NCBI GenBank assembly: GCA_001820785.1
Contig: MHQW01000003.1
Span: forward strand, 1 to 43,590
Reading direction: 5' to 3'
DNA length: 43,590 bases
Source: Candidatus Sungbacteria bacterium RIFCSPLOWO2_02_FULL_51_17
GTDB lineage: Bacteria; Patescibacteriota; Minisyncoccia; Sungbacterales; GWA2-42-14
The notes under the pieces were generated by a model. The model did no database searches and was not told the origin of the DNA. It worked only from the letters and a program-made list of their open reading frames with translations. Shown piece by piece: positions 1 to 8,816 of this stretch (position 1 is its first letter; every line of letters begins with the position of its first letter). A program made the translations under genes and the position numbers.

Positions 1-3000
1 CGTTGATGCGGTCCAGGAGAGGTTGATCTGTGTGGTGGATATAGGAGTGACGGTGAGGTTCGCGGGAATGCTTGGCACGGTGGTATCTGCTACCGCGGCG
101 GGAGCTGGCACAGGTGTCGCGGGAGCATTGTACTCATCGTCATCTTTTACATCAGTACAGCCCGGATCTTTAAGATCGGCATAACCATCGCCATCATTGT
201 CCTTCCCATCGCCGCACGCATATACAACGTCGGATGGCTGGGAAGATGGCGGAGTCGGATCAGAGGTCTTGCAGACGCCTTCGTATGCTATGCCGACACG
301 TGAGTCATACGCGAAACATTTGTTTTGATATGTAAGACCATTCACGCCACAGACCGGAATATATTCTTTCGTGCAACCAGACACAGATGGGGCGGGCGAT
401 CCTGATGTGCATGCCCCGCTGTAGGAAATCTCTACATTGGACTCAACTGCAAAACACTTGTTCTGGTACGTAAGCCCGTTCACGCCGCAAACAGGAATAT
501 ATTCCCTGGTGCAGACCGGAACGGCCTCCGACCCATCCGAGGCACCCTTACATTCTCCTTCGTAGGCAACCTTCACGCGATCCTTATGTTCGGCGATACA
601 ACGGTTCACATATGTTTTGCCGTTCTCGCCGCACACGGGCTTGTACTCCTGCGTACACACGATCGGCTCCCCCAAAGGTTCTGCGACCGGAGCCGGAGAA
701 GCCGTCGGAAGAGCGGCGTTGTCCACAGCATTCTCAACGGTCTTGATGAGATCAGGTTTGTATTTTTCAATAATTTTTTTCGTTTCCTCATCCGAAACCT
801 TTGCCTCATATTTTTTCAAACTTTCCTGATCAGCAACAGCATTGACGTATCGCTCTATCTGTTTCAGCTGCGCATCCCGAAGAATGGCAGTGTTGTTCTT
901 GCCGAGATCACCCTCGCTCGCCGTGATCACCTTAAGATTGCCGGGGTTATCACCAACAACGCTTCTGATAAAGGCGTCTTTATCCTTGCCCGTCTTTGTA
1001 GCAAGTTCATCTTTGATATTTTCTATCAACATCAATCGCGCATCGTCAATGACCGACTTCGTTTCGGTCGGGACGGACGCTTGAACACTATCAAACAGTT
1101 CAAGTTGTTCTACATCTTTATACCGTCCGGCCGCATCTTCAATAAACTCACGTTTCTTTTCTTTGGTGTCCAGCTTTTTCAGAGTATCGCCGAACTTCTT
1201 TTGGATATCCGAAGCGGCCACCGCTGGCGCCAGGCCCGTGCCTTCAAGGTCTTTGAGAACGCGCAGGTCGTCAATGGTGCCCTTCTCCATGTTCTGCAGG
1301 AACAACTTCGCCACACCGGGATGTTTCTTCTCTACCTCCTGTACCCGCGCATCAAGAAGCAAGAGAAGTTTTTCTTTGGCCGCGATCAAATCTTTTTCGG
1401 ACCGCTCGTCAACACCGGCGCGCGAAAGGGCGTCAAACACCTTAAGATACGCAACCTCGTCACCTCCGGCTTTTTCCACATACCCCGCCAGCAGTTTTTT
1501 GTGGTTTTCCGGAAGCGCTTCGTTCTGGCCCTTGAACCTTTTCAGAGCGTTTTCTTCGGCATGGCGGATGGCATCCTGCGCCTTTTCGGGAACTTTCGTC
1601 TCAATGCCTTTTAGCACCTCAAGGTTCCGCAGTGTTTTGAAAGGGCTGCCGTTATTATCAAGTGTTGCGGTAAGAATCTTTTCTACCGTGGCACCATCGT
1701 CTATCACGTCAGCGCTATGCGCAATTTTTTCAAATGTTTTGCCTCGGATATCTTTTATTGTCTCAATAGCATCAGCCGATGCGGCGCGCTCAAACGTGCC
1801 CAGAACCATCTGGTGCTTGATCTCGTTACGAAGCATTTTTTGCTCAAACTTTTTACCCTTGTTATTGTCCCTTTCCCGAAGGTCATCCGAAAGCGCCTGG
1901 GCTTTTGCAAGATCCCCCGCGTAGCTTTTCAGGTGCTTGATCGCACGATCGCCCTCACCTTTATCAACAAGCACATGTGCCTCAAGGATCTTTTTGTTTG
2001 CGATTTGGAGCCGAAGATTCGCCTTCTTCTCGGTATCAAAGGTAAAGAACGATCGTACTTCGCGTCCAAAGGATTTAAATGGGTAGAACATACTACCGGG
2101 AAGAACGCGCGGCTCAAATTGTTGCTGCTCACCCTGATCTTGAGCGGCGCCCTGCGCTAATCCGTCGTCCGAACCGCCCGACGGCGGTGGTACGGGACTC
2201 GGAGCAGGGGGCGGAGGTGCTTGGCCGTCAGCGCCCGAAGGATCGGGCACAGAAGTTTCGGCCGTGACAAGAAGGTTCAGAAGTGATTCAGCGCTTCTAT
2301 TTCCCGCCGCGTCATAGGCGCGAACATACGCGTTATGCGACCCAAGTGTTGTGGTGAACGTGTGGGTCACCGCGCTCCCGGTGTCGTGAAAATCAACTTC
2401 GCGGAGCGTATCAAGCCGGAATTCATAACCGGCAACGCCAAGATCATCGCTTGATGCAGTCCAGACGATCATCACGGTGGAAGAATCTTGCGGGGTGACA
2501 CGGCTCAAATCGGCGGGGGCAGTCGGTGCGTTGCGATCGGCCGTTCCCGGCATAGGAGGCGGCGGTGGGTCGGTGGAAAGAAAATATCGCTCCCCTACGG
2601 CTCCATAATTTCTTGCGGCATCATATGCGCGCACATACGCAAGATGCGAACCTACGGAAATAGGAAAGGTATGCGCGGTAACATTGCCGATATCTATCCA
2701 ATCGCTTTGCGCTAAACTATCAAGACGGAACTGATAGCCGGCAACGCCGACATTATCGGTGGCGCCATTCCACACAATGGTCACTGTCGCTGAATTCTGG
2801 GCGCTCGTCCGCCGAACATTACCCGGTACTGATGGCGACACTGTATCCGATGGTGACGGCGGCGGCACGGGCGCGGGTTCAGGTGTCGGAGCGGGAGCCG
2901 GTGCAGGTGGAGGAGGCGCAGGCGCATCTTCGCTATCGCCATCAAGTTCGTCTATTATGGCATCAATTGCATCATCTTCATCTTGTTCAACAAGATCTTC

Positions 3001-3522
3001 TCCCGATGTTTCGGGCCGAATGATTGGCACCTCAAGCTCATTGTTGGCATCGTTTGATTCGGCAACCGAGCCGAACTCGTCGGCGCGCGCCTTGACGGAT
3101 GCAACGGATGCCATGCGCGTATCGCGGGTAAACTCAGAGTTTGCCCGCCAATCGCTTCGGGCGCTGTCCCAAAAAGATCCGGAGAAGGTTTCAGTGATCT
3201 GTATGGTAGCGTCAGGGGCAAGACCAGCGGTTGATACACTGCGAGCGTCAAAACTGAAGATATAGTTGTGGCTGGCGTCATAGAAATAGAAGCGGCCGTT
3301 GATGGAGGGTGAGGTTGACCGGGCGGTGGCATCCCCGACATTTCTGATCGTCATGGTGGGGGCAAGGGTGACAGGGTCAAACGTAACGGACTCAACAATA
3401 AGGTCGGCGGCCCCTTCTTCGGATTCGGCGTAAAAAAACCATCCGCGAGGAAGATCGGATGCTAAAACAGCGGAAAATAAAACACTAAGAAAAACAAGAG
3501 GACCGAGGTGCCGTATGTTCAT
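1..3522 (-). CDS. Large secreted/surface multidomain protein, partial at left edge: signal peptide, CARDB-like N-terminus, Pro-rich linkers, two FN3/Big-like modules, DUF5667-like helical domain, three Kazal-like domains, Asp-rich Ca-binding-like motif, start of a further FN3 domain
   Basis: Manual minus-strand translation from ATG at 3522 (MNIRHLGPLVFLSVLFSAVLASDLPRGWFF...) is open to the window edge. Checkpoints in one frame: LPGSMFYPFKSFGREVRSFFTFDTEKKANLRLQIANKK, then CTQEYKPVCGENGKTYVNRC / CTREYIPVCGVNGLTYQNKC / CTKEYIPVCGVNGLTYQNKC, then YACGDGKDNDGDGYADLKDPGC. Missing from the ORF track because no stop lies within the window. Confidence 0.9.
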   Translation of the reverse strand, partial: MNIRHLGPLVFLSVLFSAVLASDLPRGWFFYAESEEGAADLIVESVTFDPVTLAPTMTIRNVGDATARSTSPSINGRFYFYDASHNYIFSFDARSVSTAGLAPDATIQITETFSGSFWDSARSDWRANSEFTRDTRMASVASVKARADEFGSVAESNDANNELEVPIIRPETSGEDLVEQDEDDAIDAIIDELDGDSEDAPAPPPPAPAPAPTPEPAPVPPPSPSDTVSPSVPGNVRRTSAQNSATVTIVWNGATDNVGVAGYQFRLDSLAQSDWIDIGNVTAHTFPISVGSHLAYVRAYDAARNYGAVGERYFLSTDPPPPPMPGTADRNAPTAPADLSRVTPQDSSTVMIVWTASSDDLGVAGYEFRLDTLREVDFHDTGSAVTHTFTTTLGSHNAYVRAYDAAGNRSAESLLNLLVTAETSVPDPSGADGQAPPPPAPSPVPPPSGGSDDGLAQGAAQDQGEQQQFEPRVLPGSMFYPFKSFGREVRSFFTFDTEKKANLRLQIANKKILEAHVLVDKGEGDRAIKHLKSYAGDLAKAQALSDDLRERDNNKGKKFEQKMLRNEIKHQMVLGTFERAASADAIETIKDIRGKTFEKIAHSADVIDDGATVEKILTATLDNNGSPFKTLRNLEVLKGIETKVPEKAQDAIRHAEENALKRFKGQNEALPENHKKLLAGYVEKAGGDEVAYLKVFDALSRAGVDERSEKDLIAAKEKLLLLLDARVQEVEKKHPGVAKLFLQNMEKGTIDDLRVLKDLEGTGLAPAVAASDIQKKFGDTLKKLDTKEKKREFIEDAAGRYKDVEQLELFDSVQASVPTETKSVIDDARLMLIENIKDELATKTGKDKDAFIRSVVGDNPGNLKVITASEGDLGKNNTAILRDAQLKQIERYVNAVADQESLKKYEAKVSDEETKKIIEKYKPDLIKTVENAVDNAALPTASPAPVAEPLGEPIVCTQEYKPVCGENGKTYVNRCIAEHKDRVKVAYEGECKGASDGSEAVPVCTREYIPVCGVNGLTYQNKCFAVESNVEISYSGACTSGSPAPSVSGCTKEYIPVCGVNGLTYQNKCFAYDSRVGIAYEGVCKTSDPTPPSSQPSDVVYACGDGKDNDGDGYADLKDPGCTDVKDDDEYNAPATPVPAPAAVADTTVPSIPANLTVTPISTTQINLSWTAST

Positions 3523-3649
3523 TATGTATATTATATTAATTGACTATATACACAGTATGCCACAGTTAGGCGCAGATGTTATCCCCAGCGCCTGCGCCTA
3601 CGATTTGAAGACGCCCGCTGTCATACAAGGTCTCCCGGCAACTAAAAAT

Positions 3650-3681
3650 CCCGGAGGCCGCGCGTATGCGCAACCCCCGGG
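3650..3681 (-). terminator. Nested GC-rich hairpin followed by T-rich run on the minus strand, downstream of the Bax inhibitor-1 gene
   Basis: Minus strand CCCGG...GCGCATACGCGC...CCGGG followed by ATTTTTAG. Confidence 0.5.
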
Positions 3682-3698
3682 GTTGCGGGTCCTGTTTG

Positions 3699-4394
3699 TT
3701 AGTCCTTTTTTGCGAGGATCGGAAGGATCCAGAGGAAAAGGTTTAGGATGTCCAGGTACAAACTGACGGATACATCCACCGCGTTGTCCAGCGTTGCGGG
3801 GATCTCGCTTGCGCGCCACATGTCGTAACCGATGTAGAGCGCAAAGAGGCCGGCCGCCAGATAGTGGATGATGGAAAACTGCATCAGCGCCGGGATAAAG
3901 AACGAGGCGACAAGCACAAGAAGAAGTGCCATGAGGGCTCCTGCAAGCGCGCCGCCGATGGAACGATAGAAGTTCGGGAACAGAAGGCCGGACACGGCCA
4001 TGACCGCAGTCACGATGGCAGTGAGAATTGCGGCCTCAGAAACAATGCCGGGCCTGGCAAGCTCGTATCGTGCGAGAGTGGGACCCAGGAGCGCACCGAA
4101 CGCCCCGACCACAAGATTGAAGCCAAGAAAGGAAACAAAAGCCGACTCCGAAATACTCAAAAAGATCCCAAGAAACGGAAGGCCGATGCCAACCAGCAAA
4201 AACTTGAGGATCCCCGGCTTCCAGTCAACCGTCATCTGGGAAACGATGTGGGTGAAGACAAGTCCCCACCCCAGAACGCACCCCATGATGAGGTAGAAAG
4301 CGTTCCGAGTCATTGTGTCACGACCCGAGCGGGCGTAGACGTCGCTTGAGAGCATACTCATCAGGGCAGGCATCTCAGTCACCTGACTTAGCAT
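3699..4394 (-). CDS. Bax inhibitor-1/YccA family integral membrane protein
   Basis: 231 aa, about 7 TM segments; ...LYIGYDMWRASEIPATLDNAVDVSVSLYLDILNLFLWIL is typical of the family C-terminus. Confidence 0.85.
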   Translation of the reverse strand: MLSQVTEMPALMSMLSSDVYARSGRDTMTRNAFYLIMGCVLGWGLVFTHIVSQMTVDWKPGILKFLLVGIGLPFLGIFLSISESAFVSFLGFNLVVGAFGALLGPTLARYELARPGIVSEAAILTAIVTAVMAVSGLLFPNFYRSIGGALAGALMALLLVLVASFFIPALMQFSIIHYLAAGLFALYIGYDMWRASEIPATLDNAVDVSVSLYLDILNLFLWILPILAKKD

Positions 4395-4401
4395 ACGCGT
4401 G

Positions 4402-4472
4402 CTGCCGGGCTTGGATTCGAACCAAGATAGCGAGATTCAGAGTCTCGAGGCCTACCATTAGCCGACCCGGCA
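4402..4472 (-). tRNA. tRNA-Gln (anticodon CUG)
   Basis: Minus strand TGCCGGG T CGGCTAATGGTAGGCCT CGAGA CTCTGAA TCTCG CTAT CTTGG TTCGAAT CCAAG CCCGGCA G; all arms pair; CCA not fully encoded. Confidence 0.9.
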
Positions 4473-4479
4473 AGAAAGT

Positions 4480-4499
4480 AAAAAAGCCCACTAGGGGCT
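4480..4499 (-). terminator. Intrinsic terminator for the 94-aa ORF
   Basis: Minus strand AGCCC-CTAGT-GGGCT followed by TTTTT. Confidence 0.6.
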
Positions 4500-4529
4500 G
4501 TTTGATTATATAGGAAACATAAGGAATTT

Positions 4530-4814
4530 TCAACGGCTTGCGGTCGTCTGTTCCGCTGGCACAAGATTCATGATGTCGTCCTCGGCCGACCCCAACGCAT
4601 AGATCTCAACCCTGCCTACGTGATGGAACGTGCGAAAAGGATTTACCATCATGCTCTTTGCCTCGGCAAGCGCCAGGCGCCAGGCGGTCATGTAATCTCT
4701 GACAGCATCATTACCTCCAAGTGACACATAGCGCACCCCTACACACACGTCCGGTTTACGCTTGAAAAGCCATCTATTATCGCCCATGAGATGGAATGCC
4801 GCAACGTACTTCAT
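4530..4814 (-). CDS. Small hypothetical protein (94 aa)
   Basis: Own upstream spacer and downstream terminator; no recognisable domain. Confidence 0.5.
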   Translation of the reverse strand: MKYVAAFHLMGDNRWLFKRKPDVCVGVRYVSLGGNDAVRDYMTAWRLALAEAKSMMVNPFRTFHHVGRVEIYALGSAEDDIMNLVPAEQTTASR

Positions 4815-4898
4815 TCGCCTCTCCTTGTAAGTTTCACTATCCGCGTGCTTATTATCATCATTCTCCGAACTTTGTCAACCGCGCCGTCATAAGGATAT

Positions 4899-4923
4899 AA
4901 AAAGGCCCGTGAGCATCACAGGC
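4899..4923 (-). terminator. Intrinsic terminator
   Basis: Minus strand GCCTGTGA-TGC-TCACGGGC then CTTTTTATA. Confidence 0.7.
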
Positions 4924-4931
4924 GTTTTATT

Positions 4932-5861
4932 CTACATCGGATATGCGGAAATATACTCTTCCCAAAATCCTATAGCTTTCTCAAAGTGATTTCGCGATGT
5001 GCCATCCGATAGCATGAAGGTTTTATACCCCATGAGTTGGCGCATCCTAATGTCCGAAATATCGGCAAGAGTCACGCTCCCCTGCTCAAGCCCCAGCATT
5101 AGGCGCGAGGCGCACATCGCCCGCGGGTCCTTTGCGATAAGAAGTTCTTCGGCCTCAAGCATGTTAAGACCCCCGATATGAAGCATGAGGTCGTCGCGGG
5201 CCGCCATAAGGCGGCGTCGGCGCAAGGTGCTTCGCGTAGCATCCGCCACAAAATCAAGGCCCTTCTGCGATTCAATTTTCAGCACCAATTCAACGGGCGC
5301 AGATGAAAATCTTCCCACACTCCCGCCCCACTCGGCATCAAACTCATCTATGTCTGCCACACTTTCCACGAACGACAGCATAAAGTGCCTAATGTGCAAT
5401 TCCGCCGCCTCTTTGATGAATGCACGGTCTACCTCTGTGAGTCCTCCCTCAATGACAACATTTTCACCAAGAATGTTCAGGGATTGCCCGCGCCCCAACG
5501 GATATTTTGGCAACGGATCAACGTAGATCTTGTTGCCGTCAACCACCTCTTTCAGGTCACAGATGTCGTCTCCACGAAACAGAACGCGCGCAGGAAGTTC
5601 TACCCTCACCTTGTGATTCAAGATGATGGGCCCGTACGGAAGCGTTGCCCACTCAACAATGCGGAGCTGACGGCCTTTGAGATCAACATACAAGGGTTTT
5701 TTCAAAGGACGCGAGTACCCAAGAAACCGCTCAAGCGTTTCTCGCGGCGAATACGGAGAATCCATTCCGGTGTTGTACCGCACCGCACCCACCAAAGGAT
5801 GCGCAATGATCGTCTTAAGAAGCGCTTCGTGATGCGCAGGCGGTAAGCTTGAGATGAGCAT
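4932..5861 (-). CDS. Divergent pyruvate-kinase-like TIM-barrel protein (309 aa)
   Basis: VRYNTG, YVDLKGRQLRI, GNKIYVD, HFMLSFVESVADIDEF, LVLKIESQKGLDFV, LMAARDDLMLHIG match the order of pyruvate kinase barrel motifs, but the GDLG-type motif and C-terminal domain are absent. SD AAAGGAG before ATG. Confidence 0.6.
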   Translation of the reverse strand: MLISSLPPAHHEALLKTIIAHPLVGAVRYNTGMDSPYSPRETLERFLGYSRPLKKPLYVDLKGRQLRIVEWATLPYGPIILNHKVRVELPARVLFRGDDICDLKEVVDGNKIYVDPLPKYPLGRGQSLNILGENVVIEGGLTEVDRAFIKEAAELHIRHFMLSFVESVADIDEFDAEWGGSVGRFSSAPVELVLKIESQKGLDFVADATRSTLRRRRLMAARDDLMLHIGGLNMLEAEELLIAKDPRAMCASRLMLGLEQGSVTLADISDIRMRQLMGYKTFMLSDGTSRNHFEKAIGFWEEYISAYPM

Positions 5862-5872
5862 GTGGTCTCCTT

Positions 5873-8314
5873 TCAGGTTGTTTTGTATAATCCGCGTTCG
5901 CGCACATATTCATACACCGGCGGAAAGAGCGCTGTTTGCGCTTCGCTCTCGCGTCCCGTTGAAAGAAGCGTACGAATAAAGGTGCTTGCCCCAAAAAAAT
6001 TCTCTATCTCAACAACCTCGTTTTTCGGAGGAAGATCGGCAGCGGACACGCGAAACCCCGGACGGGAAATAACGACGAAGTTCAGTTCTCGCCATATTTC
6101 GGGACCCTTTTTCCAGAGACGCTGTATCTCGGCCTTTCCTTCAGCTCCTCCGGCAACCGCCTCTGCTCCAACGGCGTGCCATATTTCAACTCCCGGATAT
6201 ACCGCCTTGTACTTCTCATCAAGCGCCCATGCGGGCGTGAACACGCCTTCATCAAGATCAGATGTATCAAGAACAACATTTGGAAGATCGGCAAAATTGC
6301 GCATTGTCATTTCTTTCCTGTCAGCGGGCGAGACCAGTAAAAGCGAATCCTTGCGCTCTCGGTTTCCTGATGGCACCACGGCAACGCGGCAAAACCAATC
6401 AAGAAGCTGTTGAACTATCCTGCGGTGATGCACCGCGGGAGGATTGAACCCACCGCCATAGACAACGAGCCGCTCGGGTTCTTTTGCAAGAAGCCCTGTG
6501 CGAAGTTCCGCATATCGCGAGGTAAGGTGCGCGGATACGAGTGTCTCGCGAAGATCGGTGCCAAATGCCCGCTTGCTGACGATAGGTATAGGCGGGCCCT
6601 GAAGCCGCTTCAAATACGCCCAGTGGTACAGCCGCCAGTGCTTTTCAAGATCGTGAATGAAGTGGCGCGCCGTGGGAAAGAGCGTGCGCAAACGGCCTGC
6701 GGGAAGCATCAGCTCTTGTTCCAAAAGACCCGCGCCATATTTTTCAAGGAACCACTCGGGGTTTCTGCGAAACTCGGTGAACGCACGAACCATTTCTTCA
6801 TGGTACCCGCGGCTCTCAATGCGGCCGTAGTCAAACGGGTCTTTTTGATCCGAAGAAAGTTCTGCGGAAGGCGCTGTATCAAAACAGTATTGCGGGATAT
6901 GCGGCAAACGAAATACCTCGCGATTCATAAAGTCAGCAAGCTGGTAGACCTCGCGCTTTACAAGATCGCCGATGGGCGCCAGCGCGCCCGCCATGTCACC
7001 GTAGAGCGTTCCATAGCCGAACGCGGCCTCAACCTTGTTCCAATTGGCGCTAAACACGCCACCGATGTCCTGTGCGCGCGCCGCAAGAACTTCCATGCGC
7101 GAACGCGCCTGAATATTTTCGTAGGCAAGCGTGTTCTTTTGTACGCCCGTCGCGTCAGCGATTGCATCAACGATCTTTTGTATCGGGCGCACTTCATACG
7201 AAATGCCAAGGTTTTCAGCAACAGTCCGTGCCACCGCCTGTGAATCAGCTGAATTGAATTGCGTCGGCATGTTGATGCCGTAGACATTATCGGCTCCAAG
7301 AATGTCGGTATACAGAGCCGTGGCCAAAGCAGAATCAATGCCGCCGGAGACGCCGATGACAACCTTTCTTCTGTCGGGCGGAAGGCCCGCAAAAAATTCG
7401 GCAATGGCCGTTCGTACCGCGCGATAGAGTTCTCTAGTATCATCAGGAGCCGATGGCACTACCGGCTTCATTCCTTCTCCGATCGTTACATCATGAGTGC
7501 CCTCTGTATACGAAGGAACCTCAAATACTGGCTCTCCCCTTTCGTCATACACCGTAGACGCTCCATCAAAAATAATAATATTCTTTCCGGTGTTCTGAGT
7601 GCCGGTGTTATTCACGTAGACAAGCGGAAGATGGGTGAACCCGGCAAGCGTTTTTACAATGGCGTGACGCTTGCGGTTTTTTTGCCACGTCCAGGGAGAC
7701 GCCGAGATATTCACGATCATGTCGGCGCCGCGTGCCGCAAGAATGCGGGCGGGATTCATAGCATACGCCTCATGCCACATATCTTCGCAAAGCATCAGAC
7801 CGAGCTGTATCTCAATACCACGAACAGAGAGTGCGATGGGACGAAGTAATGCCTGAGGGCGCCTGCCTTCTTCAAGCGCCTTTTTACGGGTAGAGAAGAA
7901 ATGCCGGTCGTCATCAAACATGCGGTAGTTCGGCTGAAGCGTTTTTGCCACATGATCAACATAGCGACCATGCGCATACACCACTCCGGCGTTCGTCACG
8001 CGCATGCGGCCATCTTCACCAGTTTTATTCCGCACGCCAACGGGCGTGCCCACGATCGCGACAATACCCGCGCGCGTTGCATCACGAATGACGCGATTAA
8101 AAATCTCCACATCATGCATGAACGCCTCATCTTCAAACATGTCACCGATGAAATACCCCGTCGTTGAAAGCTCGGGGAAGACAATGATGTCAACGGTGCG
8201 TTTTGCGGCCTCCTCTATCTCGCCCGCAATGTATCGCGCGTTGAGATCGGGGCGGCCAGGAATAACATTCATTTGGCAAAGAGCGAGCGTTATGCCGTTG
8301 AGCTTTGTATTCAT
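5873..8314 (-). CDS. nadE: Fusion: CN_hydrolase (glutaminase) - NAD+ synthase - nicotinate-nucleotide adenylyltransferase (NadE-NadD)
   Basis: Nitrilase motifs FPELSTTGYFIGD and LMLCEDMWHE; NAD synthase P-loop VIGVSGGIDSALATALY; C-terminal NadD motif VVYGGGFNPPAVHHRRIVQQLL ... FFGASTFIRTLLSTG...YVRERGLY. Confidence 0.93.
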   Translation of the reverse strand: MNTKLNGITLALCQMNVIPGRPDLNARYIAGEIEEAAKRTVDIIVFPELSTTGYFIGDMFEDEAFMHDVEIFNRVIRDATRAGIVAIVGTPVGVRNKTGEDGRMRVTNAGVVYAHGRYVDHVAKTLQPNYRMFDDDRHFFSTRKKALEEGRRPQALLRPIALSVRGIEIQLGLMLCEDMWHEAYAMNPARILAARGADMIVNISASPWTWQKNRKRHAIVKTLAGFTHLPLVYVNNTGTQNTGKNIIIFDGASTVYDERGEPVFEVPSYTEGTHDVTIGEGMKPVVPSAPDDTRELYRAVRTAIAEFFAGLPPDRRKVVIGVSGGIDSALATALYTDILGADNVYGINMPTQFNSADSQAVARTVAENLGISYEVRPIQKIVDAIADATGVQKNTLAYENIQARSRMEVLAARAQDIGGVFSANWNKVEAAFGYGTLYGDMAGALAPIGDLVKREVYQLADFMNREVFRLPHIPQYCFDTAPSAELSSDQKDPFDYGRIESRGYHEEMVRAFTEFRRNPEWFLEKYGAGLLEQELMLPAGRLRTLFPTARHFIHDLEKHWRLYHWAYLKRLQGPPIPIVSKRAFGTDLRETLVSAHLTSRYAELRTGLLAKEPERLVVYGGGFNPPAVHHRRIVQQLLDWFCRVAVVPSGNRERKDSLLLVSPADRKEMTMRNFADLPNVVLDTSDLDEGVFTPAWALDEKYKAVYPGVEIWHAVGAEAVAGGAEGKAEIQRLWKKGPEIWRELNFVVISRPGFRVSAADLPPKNEVVEIENFFGASTFIRTLLSTGRESEAQTALFPPVYEYVRERGLYKTT

Positions 8315-8543
8315 ATGGTGTCACGGCAGAAGCGATGCACCATTTGTGCCACTTTTAATGCATTACGTCAATACTTTTATGCTGGCCATGATGCCGCGCC
8401 ACGTTCGCACACCCGACCATCGTGCGCCCCGCCGCCGCAGAGAGGAAAACTCCTGCATCAAAAAGCAATCAGTGATATCGGTAGTTTTTTAATGCCGATC
8501 TCACCAGTGATTAAAAAATGGTGACATACCACCTTGCATTGTC

Positions 8544-8581
8544 ATACTATTCTCTAATTCGCGCGAATTAGAGAATAGTAT
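8544..8581. repeat. 38-bp perfect palindrome
   Basis: ATACTATTCTCTAATTCGCGCGAATTAGAGAATAGTAT; halves are exact reverse complements with no spacer. Confidence 0.97.
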
Positions 8582-8777
8582 CGTGGTGTAATGTAAACCA
8601 TCATGAAGACAACACTATTTTTCTGAAATGAGATCATTCCGGCCTGCCGTCACCCTACTTCTATGCATCTTTTCATTACTATCGCTTGTGCGGCTGCTAT
8701 CACTCCCGCGCGACGCATTCAACATGCCTGATGATAAACAGACGCATATATGAGCTACGGCTGCTTATTTTTGCTAC

Positions 8778-8804
8778 AAAAAACCGCAGGAAGTTCCTGC
8801 GGTT
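8778..8804 (-). terminator. Intrinsic terminator of the purA-like gene
   Basis: Minus strand AACCGCAGGAA-C-TTCCTGCGGTT followed by TTTTG. Confidence 0.8.
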
Positions 8805-8816
8805 AACACCCAGTGG

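Noticed and set aside
586-2267. Plus-strand ORFs of 342, 253 and 147 aa
   Set aside because: They are antisense to the continuous minus-strand surface-protein gene, which has clear domain homology; the plus products are compositionally odd and have no recognisable domains.
3598-3819. 73-aa ORF with NPGGCAYARPPGF
   Set aside because: Arises from a GC-rich nested terminator-like hairpin region and overlaps the Bax inhibitor-1 gene; not protein-like.
6410-7849. Plus-strand ORFs of 277 and 196 aa
   Set aside because: Fully antisense to the fused nadE-nadD gene.
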